Positions 51,075-63,733 of a stretch of 64,000 nucleotides of DNA are shown here, piece after piece. The DNA is taken from assembly GCA_964020085.1 (NCBI GenBank), contig OZ026606.1:1839060-1903059 (forward strand). Reading direction: 5' to 3'. The position numbers were made by a program, and so were the translations under genes. A model generated the notes under the pieces. It saw only the letters and a list, made by a program, of their open reading frames with translations. It was not told where the DNA came from and searched no databases. Origin of the DNA: Micromussa lordhowensis. Taxonomy: Eukaryota; Cnidaria; Anthozoa; Scleractinia; Lobophylliidae. Position 1 is the stretch's first letter, and each line of letters opens with the position of its first letter.

Positions 51075-51201
51075 ATAGCCTGCGTGACAGGCCGTACAAG
51101 GGATAGGAAAGGCCGCAGAGAGGCGCTAGAGAGTTTCGAGAGGGGAGAAGGGAACCTTTCTTTCCCTTCTCCCTCCCCTTCGACGCCTGCCACGCAGGCT
51201 A
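51075..51201. mobile_element. MITE with 8-bp target duplication (hAT-like)
   Basis: The ends TAGCCTGCGTGACAGGC and GCCTGCCACGCAGGCTA are inverted repeats, and gtcgttac occurs directly on both outer sides (51067-51074 and 51202-51209). An 8-bp duplication is characteristic of hAT-superfamily insertion. Length is about 127 bases. Confidence 0.7.
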
Positions 51202-51799
51202 GTCGTTACCCGCTCGCACACGTTTTCCCGTTTTGCTTTGCAAATACATGTACCAATGCTTTTGACAGGTTCACTGGATAGTCTTTGTAATCTGTGATTG
51301 GCTAGTGCGTTACTTTGGTTTTGGTTTTACGGCACTCAATTGAAAATCGCTCTAAACATTCATCTTTCTACTTCGCACAAGTCTTAGCACGGTCTCTTGT
51401 AAGTTCTTGGGCCTCAGCCCCGCAAAAGATAGAAGATAGCAGCTATCAATCTTGTTACCTATTATTTATACATTTACTAGTATGGAATTTTATTTCTTAC
51501 ATTTACCATTATGGAAAATTGCAACACAAGTTTTATACAAATTGATATCAATTACATTATTTCTTTGTATCATTTGTAATTATAGCTTTATTTATTTTTG
51601 TAACTATTATTTTCCGAATGTTAAGACTTTTCTTTTTCACGAAGGGTTGATCATTGTAAACGTTAATAACGGATTCAAGCCAATAGTCAAACTTTATACG
51701 CCATGTATGAATACTGTGGCTCGTCCAATTGTAGTTAGAAAATTCAATAGAAAGGGCGTGACGAAGGCTTCCAGCATCGTTCTTCCTCGCATACTTATG

Positions 51800-51990
51800 G
51801 AGGGGGATAGACCCTTTGCAGGATCCGGTCAGATGGTACGGAATAAATTACGATTTCAAAAACAAAGGAAAGTCGGGCTGGACTGGTACGAGTTCCTTTG
51901 TTTTGGAAGTCCCACTGCGTCATTTGCGTCCCAGCGTAAATTATTCCGTACCATGTGACCGGATCCTGCAAAGGGCCTATTTCGGTCACA
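51800..51990. mobile_element. Palindromic element, ggatccggtca arms
   Basis: The arms at about 51811-51851 and 51936-51976 (gaccctttgcaggatccggt and complement) match over about 40 bases with three or four differences. A further inner inverted pair of aaacaaaggaa-type sequence extends the palindrome to nearly the whole element. Confidence 0.6.
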
Positions 51991-52002
51991 ATGGCCAGTT
52001 TC

Positions 52003-52104
52003 TTCTATGAGAGGCGCCCGCAGGGAATCATGGTAGTTGTATTCCAGTCCAAGATGATAAATACAACTACCAAGATTCCCTGCAGGTGCGTCTCATAGAG
52101 GGAA
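52003..52104. mobile_element. Short hairpin element
   Basis: The arms gcagggaatcatggtagttg and its near complement, extended outward by ctatgagaggcgc/gcgtctcatag, form a stem of about 45 bases with a loop near 52053. It abuts the preceding palindrome. Confidence 0.6.
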
Positions 52105-55100
52105 TTGGGAATTCAGAAAGGGATCGTACCAAGAGAGTTTATGGATCATATGCAATAGAAACATAGTCGCGCTTGATAACCATTCGATCGAGCTTAAAAA
52201 TCGAGAATGAGTTTTACCAACGTAAAAGTGATAGTACTAAGGAGAAACGAATAGGAATAAGGACAGCGGACTCAGTGGCGGCGGAGCGTTTTGAAACATG
52301 GGAGGGGGGGGCGGGGGCTCATCGTACACAAAGTCAGGCACATACCTCTAGTCTACTCGTACTTTCCAGAATGTCTTTAGCCTTGTTCGTCTGCACGAAC
52401 AAACTTCTTTGCAATGTCTACAGTGTCCGTAATAGACAATGCAGGAGGAGGCAGTTGTTTAGACGATTCTGATTCATGGTGCTCTAAGGTAGGTTTTTAT
52501 GCGACGTAGGGAAGAAAACGTGCGCTCGGAAGTCGCCGATGCCACAGGTAATGTCAAATACAACAGATCACTAACCGGAATATTTTACCAAACCAATTTT
52601 CTGCCGCGTTACCGATATTTTCGGGACCAAAACCTGGGGAGGGGGGCCCCAAATTTTCGTTTAGGGGGGCCCTCCCCCTCCGCCGCGTATAGCGGTTTAA
52701 CAAACGGCTCCTTATGCGTTGCATTGTTAGTACTATCACTTTTCAGTCAGTTGGTACAACCCATTTTTGATTAGGTACGATCCATGTCCTAATTTTGACC
52801 GAAAATCGCCCTCCATACAAACCGCAACAAACCGGCGTGGTCATGTCTCAAAATTGGCAATGTTACAATTTCATCCCGCTCTCTCCATTCCGTTTCGTTC
52901 CATCGCCGATTTGTGTTAATCATCAATTTTTCATCGACAAGTTCAGGTCGGGCAGGGCTCTATCTGCAAAGATCTTGTTCAGTCACAAATCAAGTCTTAT
53001 CATTGCAGGCCCTGCTCTCACACTTTCTAATAATCGTTCATATATTTGTCACGGTATTTTCCTTAGTTCATTTTGCATACTTGGCTGTCTTCCTCCGTCC
53101 TATGCTATTTTTGGAACTGTTTTAATTGTATTGTACTATAATAGTACATTTATATTCACCACCGTTTGTACTTCTTCACGGTTGTAGACGTGCGCAAGTG
53201 TGAATAAATAGCACGTTTATATTTCAACCAGTTCTTTCGTCGTTCAATCCTGCTCCCTTGTCTGTGTGGGGTATGTTAACAACACGGGAGGGGCATGTTA
53301 CGGGTTCTCAAGAGCCTTCACGTCTCTACAAAATTTTATCACCACGACATTTCATATTTTCACCGAATCATGTCGCTGTAATACGTACGTGTGCGCGTAA
53401 TATTTTCTTGTATGGACATATTGTGAATTTGCCGCTGCTATATGTCGCTTCAGTGTGTGTCTATAACAAGTCCCTTCGCGTGTCGTGTAGACTCCCAAAT
53501 GCTCCACCAAACTGCTATTGATTTTTTCAACTTGAGGTTTCCTGATTCAGTGATATATAGTCACAGCTGGGAGAAAATAGGGGGTCAATTAATCGATGGG
53601 CAATTTGTGCTGACTGGTCCTTTCAGTTTCGTATTGCGTCCACTGTCCAAATAAGGGGAACCCCCTTCCCACTGAGAAGACAACTACGACTCTCTGTTTC
53701 ATCGCACAGTCTAGTCTATCCTGTTAGATTTGTTGGTATACTCACTACATATTAACTGGGGTAAGGGATAAAGAACTCACGGCATCGAATTCTGTGGTCA
53801 AGAGAAAACTATTTTGTGATCATGTGTCATGCGCTATGACGAGTCTTTCTACGCTAGCTTCAATGATGGAATAAACAAACAAATGAAATTGACATTGGCC
53901 ACTCGACTAATTAAGCCGCTACCATAGGATTCATAGGATCGTATGTTAACAAGTCAGCTCAACAAATCGCTTAAATCAGTTCTATGCTTCTTTCTTCGCT
54001 TTCAACGCGTCACTTTAGTTGAATTTCTGTTTCTGTAAGGCAATAAATTAACTCGTTTGCTCGTAAACTGCCTTGAGTTACCTACACACCAGTAGCTAAA
54101 TATACTCAGTAAAAATTTTAATCAGCAGTGAAGAAGCTCTTTTCTAGTGTCATCTTTTTTGCGGCTTATTGGCTAATTCTTCATAAATAAAACTTGATCT
54201 CTCTTAAATAATGCGTGATTAGATCATGAAAATCTTCCACTTCGCGCTACGAAATTCCGCAAATTGTGATTGAAATAAATATATACAGCAGTACGAAACT
54301 TCACATTTTGAGCTTAGGAGAGCTTAGACAGCTTAGAAAATTAGCATGCTTAATCGCTAATGCACAAGATCGATGCATGCATGATCGGTGGAATAGAACA
54401 ATGGAATATTGCGTGCCGGACGCCAGCGTGCGTGACATCCAGGCGACAAAGGGCGTACGATCTAATGGCATGCAAAACGTAAACAAAGAATTTGTCTCGA
54501 TGGTTAATAAAGCTAAGTGACTGAACCAGACATCTTCTTAACATCTCTTGCTTGTAAACTTCATAATGAATTTCCACTGAAGTCTGTCATGTGAATTAAC
54601 TTGACATTCCATTCACCATAACCGATGGATCTTTCACTGTAGTTGATTTAGCGAGTGGCCATCAAGATGAAAATTGCAGAGATCATTGAAGCATAACCGG
54701 AGAACCCTTTTGCCACAGTACAACAAACCAACATTGTGCTTACTGCACCAAAATCCATTCAAAGAATAACAACAAAAAAGCCTGAAAACAACATTTCTTA
54801 CTACAAAAGACCTTTAATATATACGAAACTTTGGCCATGGTATAAACAAACTTGTTACTAGTGAAGTTGTTCTGTTACACAGATCAAATGGTTTATGTTG
54901 ATTTCTTGCCACACTGACAAATTCACCAAAATGTTATGAGAGAAGCACTTTTACGAGAGAAGCACTTGTCTGGACCTGATGTTGGCTCAAGTGAACCCAA
55001 AATACTTCCAACCTGCCTCATCCAAGGGATAAAAATACCCAAGATATGTAGAAAACTGACCAAAATGCCAGTTCAATGGCTGTGTAACTTGATTAATAAT

Positions 55101-55834
55101 TAACATTTCCCAATAAAAAATGTGGATATTACAAAAGAGTATTCTATCACCACCCAATACAACTGGAAACCTCTCTCTTTCTCTAAAACTCTATACCAGT
55201 AGTTGAACAGATCTTGAAAAAATCCAGCCATTTCTGTTGCCCACAAAAAAGGTCTTTGTCAAGCCAGAAAATATGGAAACTAGAGTGTGTGAAACAGGAC
55301 CTAAAATGGATCCAGTAGCTATAAAAACTAACAAAACTACCACTTTAAATGATTACCAAATCTTTCCTAAACACTTATAAAAGCTACTAAACTTTACTCA
55401 CAAAAGGAGGTTGGTACAATAATTATATACATTTCTTTTTGTCTCTTGAGTTTTAAACTACTGAAAACTCATTAAAATTTTATGTTTAGACAAGTCAAGC
55501 CATTACTGCCTACTAGTAACTGTACAGAGCAGTACTGGAGTAAACCATCAGCCTCTTTGATAAACCAGCTGTTCTTATCAACCATGGAGAAAGTACATTC
55601 CCTTTGCATCATAATATTACGAAAGTTTAGATATCTGTAGTACAAAACATCTAAACTGAAAGTCATATTACAAGCAAAACTACCTAACACTATTCCCTAG
55701 CCCTCTGAATACATTGTATATAGTGCTTCATGATACTAATCAAACTAAGAAAAATTAATAATTTTTTACGCTGGGTACAATTTCTGGAACACTTTGATAC
55801 ACTTAGGAAGGAATTGGATCTTCCTGCCTTCTAT

Positions 55835-57406
55835 TTAAACCAAAAATAGCTGTACTTTACGTTTTCCGACAGGTTTATTGTTTAGCTGCTCAATTGCACT
55901 GTAGGCTTCCCCGCTGGTAGGTAGTGTAACCATGGCATCCCCAGATGATCGCCCAGGAGCAAGGTAATGAATGCGTATTGAGTCTGGAATGATTGGGAAC
56001 CCATAAAAGAAATCCAAAATTTCTTCTGCCGAAACAGTGGAGGGCAGATTACGAATCCCAATAACACATCCTGCACTGATATCATTCACACTTATGTTAG
56101 CGCCAGCTGCAAGCTGGTTGACAGGATTCATAGGACCCTCCGTCCCCATAACTGCACTGTGTGGAATAGGTATCTTTCCCACAGAATTCACCCCAAGACT
56201 GTTGACAGCCATACCAAGGTCAGGAGTTGAAAGATTCTGATCTTCCCCATTCACGTTCCCTAAAGAATACATAACACCCTCCTGAGTGAAATTACTCCCA
56301 ATAATGGTGTTAGGTTCCTGAAATCTCCAAGTGTTTTCAATCTTGTCTCCCAGGGCATTCAACACCTCCTCCAAACTGCATCGCTTAACACCACAATATC
56401 TCCTCCTTATGAATTGTCGGTTTCTGTCTTCTCCTTGAATACAGTCCCCAACTGACTTAAATTCCACATATCCATGGCCATTGTGTTTCCCTGCAAAGGG
56501 TCCTGACGTGTGCACCATAAGATGTATGCTCACAACATTCAGCCCCGAGAAAAACTGACGGATCTCGCTCTCAGTGACACTGTAGGGTAATCCATTCAAG
56601 CTAACCCACGTGGATTTGGGGTTTACACCATCTTGGCTAGCCGAGTCTCGCCGACTTCTGTTGTTGCTGCCAAAGGCCGGCTCGCGTCTAAAACCCTGCC
56701 TCGTGGTCTCCAGTCGAGTCCCTCTGCCTTCCCTATCCCTGCCAAAACTAGCTGAGATTTTACCAAGCTCACTTCTGTCAGAACTCCTTCTTCGTTCCCT
56801 TTCCCTCTCCCGAGTCCGCCGATCCAGCTCGTTTCGTGTTGTTGCCACTCCATTAGCACTACTATTTGTGCTACGCAAACTTTCACGGTCATTAAACTTC
56901 TTAACCGGTCGTCGCTCACTCACATGATTCGACCCACTATGATCCCTACGGTTCCTGAATCCATCAACAGAAGCGCTTTTCCGGATTGGGCTTCGACTTC
57001 GTGATCGCCGAGAAATATCTCGAGTAATCTTTGCACTTTCTTTCAAGCCATTGGACTTTGTTTTACTTTCCATCCGCAGTGTCTCAATCTCAGGTGGCCG
57101 CTCACGATCCGAGCCGTCAAAACGGCGAAAGCGCACTCCTTCGCTCAAAGTTTTCTCCATTTCCGACTGACTGCTTAGTACCAGCTCAATATATCGTTTT
57201 CCCACGTAATTTCCATTCCGGTACATAGCTTTCCTCGCTTCGTCGTCCTCTTGAAAGCAAGCGAAAGCAAATCCAGATGCCTTTCCTTCTTGGCTCGGAG
57301 CTAGGTGAATGTCTTCCTCGGTGATGTTAAGTCCTCGATAAAATTTCCTAATTTCTCGCGCCGTGGCTTCCCAAGGAAGACCTTTCATCTTTATGATCAC
57401 AACCAT
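55835..57406 (-). CDS. RBM12/RBM12B-like RNA-binding protein
   Basis: One uninterrupted frame encodes 523 aa with three RRMs of the quasi-RRM/hnRNP H-F type. RRM1 is at about 2-85 (VIIKMKGLPWEATAREIRKF, then GKRYIELVLSS). RRM2 is at about 266-345 (WVSLNGLPYSVTESEIRQFF). RRM3 is at about 447-523 and ends the protein (ILDFFYGFPIIPDSI, VGKRKVQLFLV). Residues about 128-260 form a basic Arg/Ser/Glu-rich linker with SRRSRSRSP and RERERERRRSS. The RRM1 start and the C-terminal domain resemble vertebrate RBM12 and RBM12B, which are also encoded by one coding exon. The protein is shorter than theirs, having three rather than four or five RRMs. Function is not well defined in the family beyond nuclear RNA binding. 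An acceptor-like ctacag at 57437 suggests a spliced 5'UTR with the coding exon starting near 57436. Confidence 0.92.
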   Translation of the reverse strand: MVVIIKMKGLPWEATAREIRKFYRGLNITEEDIHLAPSQEGKASGFAFACFQEDDEARKAMYRNGNYVGKRYIELVLSSQSEMEKTLSEGVRFRRFDGSDRERPPEIETLRMESKTKSNGLKESAKITRDISRRSRSRSPIRKSASVDGFRNRRDHSGSNHVSERRPVKKFNDRESLRSTNSSANGVATTRNELDRRTRERERERRRSSDRSELGKISASFGRDREGRGTRLETTRQGFRREPAFGSNNRSRRDSASQDGVNPKSTWVSLNGLPYSVTESEIRQFFSGLNVVSIHLMVHTSGPFAGKHNGHGYVEFKSVGDCIQGEDRNRQFIRRRYCGVKRCSLEEVLNALGDKIENTWRFQEPNTIIGSNFTQEGVMYSLGNVNGEDQNLSTPDLGMAVNSLGVNSVGKIPIPHSAVMGTEGPMNPVNQLAAGANISVNDISAGCVIGIRNLPSTVSAEEILDFFYGFPIIPDSIRIHYLAPGRSSGDAMVTLPTSGEAYSAIEQLNNKPVGKRKVQLFLV

Positions 57407-57436
57407 GTCGATTATAAACCCTCAGCCTCTCTTTTC

Positions 57437-60400
57437 CTGTAGTAATAAGGTAAAATGTATCGTATTTTAGGCATAGACCTCACCACATAATATGCAACCG
57501 CACCACTTTATGTACGCGACTTTCGCTATGTGGGCGCTTCCGTTCTAAAGGGCTGGACCCCCCAAATATCAGTGTAATTTACTGAAGACCGGAAGTCGTA
57601 ACCCCGACATGAATACGAAAATATTTTGCTCAAAATAGTTCCCAAAGCCAAACCTTGCACACACAAAAGCATCAAACAACGGATCATAAAATCTCAAATT
57701 GTGATGTTTGGATCCAATATTTATTATCTTTGGCAAATTGAAGTCATATTAATTGAATTGGCTGTTTCTGGGTAACAAATACTGAATAGCAAACAAAACT
57801 GAAATTGAAGCTGTGTGCACTGCGAAATAAAAAAAACCGACATGAGGGAATTTTACGTAAATTATTTTCATTTCCGTAATAATTATATTGGAAAAGGAAA
57901 TAAGAAACTGAAAGTCGTGTTGAAAACCTTCTTCTAAATATTGTGATAGCGTAACACGTAACGAAACGAGAATGACACATAGCAAACGTCACTGACAAAC
58001 ATGACTGCGTTTCAAACGACATGCGTCTTTTGACCTTTGCTGATGATTATTACGTTCCTCTAAGCATGCCTTCATTGATATCCTACCAAATAAATGGAAG
58101 CTAACGCAGTGATGGCCTCCCAGGGGTTTTGGGGACTGAAGGGAACTTGATCATCTATTTCAAAGGAACAGGGATTTTTTGGGATTAATTTGAGGGAACA
58201 AGGAGTGTTTCTACCAAAACTTGACGAAAACTTTCAGTGAACAATGGAATTTATTAAAAGTAAGGAACAAAGGAGAAAAAGTGAAATTATTATTTTGTAA
58301 GGGATGAAGGGAAAAAATAGTACCGTACCCCCTCCCCCGCTCCCCACCCCCTCTCTCTCTCTCTCTCCGCTCCCAACGGAGACTACTCCTGATAGAAATA
58401 CGTCGCAGACACAAAAAGCGGTAATCAGGAAGCAACAAACTGTATCGTGCTATTAAAACTAAGCTTAATGGGTTTATTATTTTGGCCTCAAATTATCAAA
58501 TGGGAATTTTACCGAAAATGAAAATTATTAACTTTGCCTATCCTTGCTAGACAATGAAAAGTTTTATAGTAGACAGTTTTACGTAGCCTGTAAAACGTAG
58601 CCAGGCTAAGTTTTACGCCGCCACAACAAAATGAAAGACGTGAACTCTCATGTCACGCCATTCTACGCTGTCGGAAAGAGGAGCGTTACGTGACAGAAAG
58701 GGCAGGGGCAGAATGAGAATAAGTTGATGAGTTCGCCCTAAAACCGAGAAAATCTACGTCATTTTTCTAATCAAGAACTGGGAGAGGGGTGGTCTAAATT
58801 TTTCACCTAAATTTTCTAACACTGTAGCAGATCGAGGAGAGCGTGAGACTTGCAAGTCACGCTGGATTGGAGAGTAATCTTCTCGTATCCTCGACGACTT
58901 GATCACCTCGCCCTCACCTCCCATAATGCATCTGCCTGACGCTTCTGTTCTGAATAGGGACTTAAATTTATCAAGATGCTAGAAATAACTTGATGGCTGT
59001 TTTAGCTCTTTATGGAAATACTTTAAGTTCTCCGCCTAGTAAATTATGCTCTGAAGTGTTTGCTGGCCGTGAAAAAAAATTAAACATAAAAAAACGGTGA
59101 ATTATGGGTCGTCTTTGTGTCATCACTTACCATCGATGGGATGTCAAGACTTTATAAATCTATATGTCGTATAGAACACTCAACTGATATGGCGTAAATT
59201 GACGAATTTCCAGCTAGGAGAAACCAGACCTTTCTGTCTGTAATTTTTGTTAATGTTTTGCCATCCAAGTTTGCACTTGAATGCTAATAAACGTCGTTAA
59301 ACAAACGCTTAACTGGTATCTTGTTGGCTCTTTCTTTTACCTTAGCAGGTGCCCACAGGTTAACGCATAAGTAATCGTTCCGGCAATTTACGTTTTCAAT
59401 TTGGGTTGAGTCAATATTAATTACAAGACAACGTTGTTGACATTTTTAAGTTTCCTTTGAACCACGAGAGTCCAGTGAACTTGATATTAACCGATGGGTG
59501 TTTTTTTTTCTGTTCACGGGAGAGCATTTTGTATAAATAAACAAAATGTTAGTCTTTTGTTTTGGTGACCCGGATTACTCATGCATTGAACACAAATACA
59601 AACTAATGGGATATTAATGCTTTTGTTTTGAAAGTTGCTGTCATCACAAGTGCTAATTCAAAGCTCTCCATTCGCACTATTATTGGTAGACAACTGTTAC
59701 ATTGCGGATTTAATTTGATTTGGTTTGGGTGGTGGAAAGGGGAGGTTTATTGGACTTTTTGCCAAAGCTGTCTGGAGTAGAAGGCGGGTGGTCTGTAAAG
59801 CTCAATTACCAAACACAATTTCTCATTCGATCCGAAGCCTCGTGTTGTTGGGTTTCTTGTTCTGTGTTCTGTTTTCACACACATAGCGTCTCTTTGCCAC
59901 CCGATAATATAAATGAGCACCGGCAACTGTTTAATAAGGGACGCTTTCACTGCTTGGCGCATTTGCAAGCTAAAACGTTATTAAATTCGACAATTTCCGT
60001 TAAATGTGCGGTGACGATGTTTGGCAATCAGTCATTCTGCTCGCACTGCTAAGCTACATTTTGGCTCAGTAGGAAAAGCGAAATAATAAAAAACTGAAAC
60101 TGAAACTGAAGAAGTTGCGTATACTCACGACATACTCCGCACATGCGCCTACCGGTGGAACTAAAATGAAGTGGGTGTGGCGGCCGGGAGACTGGTTGGG
60201 AATATCTTTAAGCAATACTTGCTCCTAGACACATTTCTTTTCTGTAGTCGTACTTGGGACCTCTCACATATAGTCTTTTGATCAAATCTAAGTCTGCTCT
60301 AGTCTGACTCCCCCCTCCCCCCCGTCGCTCCTCCCTGTTCATTTTAGACAACTGAACTGGATAGACGCTTTATAGCTACAATTTCTGTTATCAAAGAGTA

Positions 60401-63400
60401 CTTTGGGAATAATGGACAAAATACCTTTGGCGACACCGTCTGTACGGAGTGAAAATGTAGTCTTTTCTCTTTTTGAAGTGCATCAAGTACGTTACAAGCG
60501 TCAGTTCGGTCTACGTTCTGACCCGAGCGAGAAGAACGTTCGGGGAAAGAGCGCGGGCTCCTTTCTCGAACAGCGGCTGGTAATCGAACCTATAACTATA
60601 ATCTGTTTCACCGGTAGTACAGGTTGGCTTACAAGATGTGATTTACAAAGCTTAACTGTTGACTTGAAGCACTCTCTTCTCAGATCAATCCATGAATCTT
60701 ACTCGCCATTCGCAGTCTTAACAATCACTTTACCTGCTTGCACTAGAACACGGTGAAGTCAGTTCATTCACCGAGTACACCGTAACCCACCCACACTAGA
60801 GCTTAAGTTCAGCCATCAAGTGATCCCGTTTAATTTCATACTTGTCAATCCGCCATATTGTTTGATGAAAGTAATATACTTAACTTAGAATTTGTAAGGA
60901 AGATTAAATCTTGACAAAACAATAATCTTATGAAACCTTCCTTCAAAACAAAATTTGCTATTGACTATCGTTTTCACTGAAATTGCAACCTGATATAATT
61001 CCGCAGCTACAGCCTTACGTATTTCACAAGTTACGTACTGCACGGTTTTAACAACTGGAAAGCAGCACCTGGTAGACAAGCCGGTTCTTTTTCTATCTCC
61101 GATCCAGTACTGGAGTCAAATTAGTAAAATTTGTGCGCAATACAATAATAATTAAGGTTGCTACCAATATTTAGATACTTCAGATGTACAGGAGTTCTCT
61201 CACCTCGACTGAATACAGCATTGTTAGTTAGAGAGTTAAACAGAAATACAGAGTAGACTCCATCAAAACCTCTGGCTTAATATCTTTGTCAGACATCATG
61301 GTAAGATCATGGTTTCAGACGAATCCTTTTGTCACTTTCATCATTCGATATTACAGAAAGCTGTTGTGGAAACCTTAAAACAAAATTTTGATTTCTGACG
61401 CTTTTTACATCGGTCATACAATAACTGGATCAGCGTGCGATAAGATGAAGTGTTTCTAACAGTGTTGATCCGACTTGATTATCTCACCTGAGAGTGTTCT
61501 TGCTCCGGCATCTATTAGTTCTTCTTCAAAGGACGTCAAGTGAAATTCGAAAATGGAAGATTTCACTCATTTTACAGACTAAAGTCGCCATGGCGCCGTG
61601 CCTATCACTGGCTGGAACGCCGGTTCTGATCGATTTGCCATTAGCAGGACAGGGTAACCGTTACTGGCCCTCTCCAGGTGTATCCAGACAGTATAGGGTT
61701 TCTAAGCAACGTTAGTAAATCCTCGAAATCCGTGTCACTTTTAATATACTTACCAGCGATTTTGCATCACTTTTGGGCCTGAAAAGAGTTTCCGTTGCTG
61801 CAAATACACCTTATTCATTATTTTGTTCCTTGTTATAATGTAGCTGAGCACGTGATTTTTTTTGTGTGGGAAGATTCGTTAAAATCGAAAAATTTCAACT
61901 TCTTTCTTATCATTTCTGATACGTTTACGTTGCCGTGCTATGTTTTTAGCATATCGTGGCCTAATCTGTTCTAAACTTTAAACAATTTTGTTGCAGTTCT
62001 AAAACCTTAAAGGTGTGTGTAGTTAACCTGAAATCATGATATTACCTAACCATAAAAATGAAATCATTTCATACATAATTATTAGTCGAATAATTAATGC
62101 AGAAATAACATCAACACGGAAAAAATTCCGAATTCCCGATGGGATTTGAATCCACGACCCTCTGTGATCTAGCCTGATGTTGGAGTAAATACTTCATTGC
62201 TGGGTCGGGCCGATTTTCCGAGAACTTTCGTCTTTGCGGTTTTTGCCTCCTTGCAGACGACAGAGCTAATTTACATCACGATATGAAAACTATCAAGGCG
62301 GCTATCAGGAAGATGGTCTATTAGCCACGTACCGCCTGCTCACCCTTTTAAAATAAAGCAATTATCCGGAGTGTCGTGAAGAAATAAGACTACCAGTTCT
62401 GGAAACAAACAACTTAGTTAAATCTAAATTTTCAACCCGGTGCATCGAGTTAAACATGAAGGGTTAGAGAGTTCATCCTCATATAGGCCTCATATTCCTA
62501 AGGTAATCCCCTTAAGTAAGTTTTGAATCACTCACCACTTTAGAAATCCCTGGCAAATAGCCAATCCTTGTGACACGTGGAATGCCTAAACGGTTTTGCA
62601 CTCATTTTCATCCTCCACGAGAACATTCTCGCAACGCGCGTGGCACATGAACAATATCGACGGGAGGACTGGACACCACACCTAAAAATAACTATTAACT
62701 TGAGACAGATTACCTTAAGAATAACACCTGAGTGATAACCTCTCTTAATCATTATTCTCTCTTGTTCTTTCATGCAAATCTTTCTTACTTTTCTATATAT
62801 ACTCACATGAAATCTCACCTTCTCTTAAAATTGGTGTCTACTCTAAACACTGATGTTGTAAACAGGATACAGGGATACATTGAAACCCGGGAAAGTCTAT
62901 TGTAGTTGAAAAATACAAACTAGAATGGAGCAAAAGGTTTGAATGGTTTTCTTTTTCGATCCGCCATTTTGAAAAGAAAGTAAGCATTCCAATAGTCTCC
63001 ATTTTCTTTTCATATTGTAATGCAAATTAGGCACGTGATTTCTGTGGGCTGGGAGGGAAACTCAGTAAATTTCAACTGGTTTCCTGTTATTTCTAATCTA
63101 TTTCACTTCTATTTCACTTTCATTTCAAGGATCAGATTAATAGCGTTATCACAATGCATATCACCTGGTTTTGGGATGCAGATATGCGAAGCATGTAGTC
63201 ATATTTTCAGTTGCTCTGAAAATTCCTGTAGCCGAACTTAACCTCTACAATACAAACGCCTTATATTGGGGACGGACCATTATTTTTAAATTCAGTTGTT
63301 TTGGTGGGCAAAAGTTTGCATAAGAACTTTTTCCCCATGGCTCACCTTGCACGATTTTTTTCAGCAGTCTTCGCTGTGCAAGAATTGCTTTTCTTTTTTT

Positions 63401-63733
63401 GTTTTTTGGGAGGGGGGGGGGATTGCCCAACCTCAGCCTTTTCCCCTCGAAAATTCCTTTCTTCTTTGCGAATGAAGATTGCGTGACGAGCCAAAGCCGG
63501 AATTCATAAAATACTATCCTGTAATACCTGCCCTCTGCTCTGCCCCTTTGGTGTCTGTAGTAACATGGTTGGATTTCAAAGACTATGGAAACAACGAAAT
63601 AAAATTTCAGGGAACTTATTCCTCTTTTCATAATTTTCCCCGCTGTTTCAGGTGTGACCTCTCTGGGACCCGCATCGCGTGATTTTCAGATGCGTCACGC
63701 ATAGATCCCGTGATGCACTGGTTCTCGTTCAAA
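57437..63733. other. Intergenic region between divergent RBM12-like and PGLS genes
   Basis: No gene is recognised in these 6.3 kb. A CT microsatellite occurs at about 58350-58367 and a C-rich stretch at about 60309-60322. A B-box-like ggattcaaatccc on the minus strand at about 62140-62152 may be a SINE remnant. A run of G lies at about 63411-63420. The open frame at 60403-60756 (117 codons) has no recognisable domain. The PGLS promoter should be in the last few hundred bases. Confidence 0.4.
58350..58367. repeat. (CT)n microsatellite
   Basis: Nine CT units, preceded by a C-rich stretch from about 58328. Confidence 0.8.

Larger units (their letters stand above)
50652..55834. other. Convergent intergenic region between CIBAR and the RBM12-like gene
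   Basis: No gene recognised. It contains three palindromic elements (listed separately at 51075-51201, 51800-51990 and 52003-52104), a G-rich stretch at about 52299-52320, and AT-rich sequence from 53700 to 55834 that likely includes the 3'UTR of the RBM12-like gene on its right side. Several open frames of 60-130 codons lie at 52173-53654, but they overlap repeats and lack domains. Confidence 0.4.

Noticed and set aside
60403..60756. 117-codon open frame on the plus strand
   Set aside because: No recognisable domain, no upstream or downstream exons with matching splice sites, and unremarkable composition. Likely chance.
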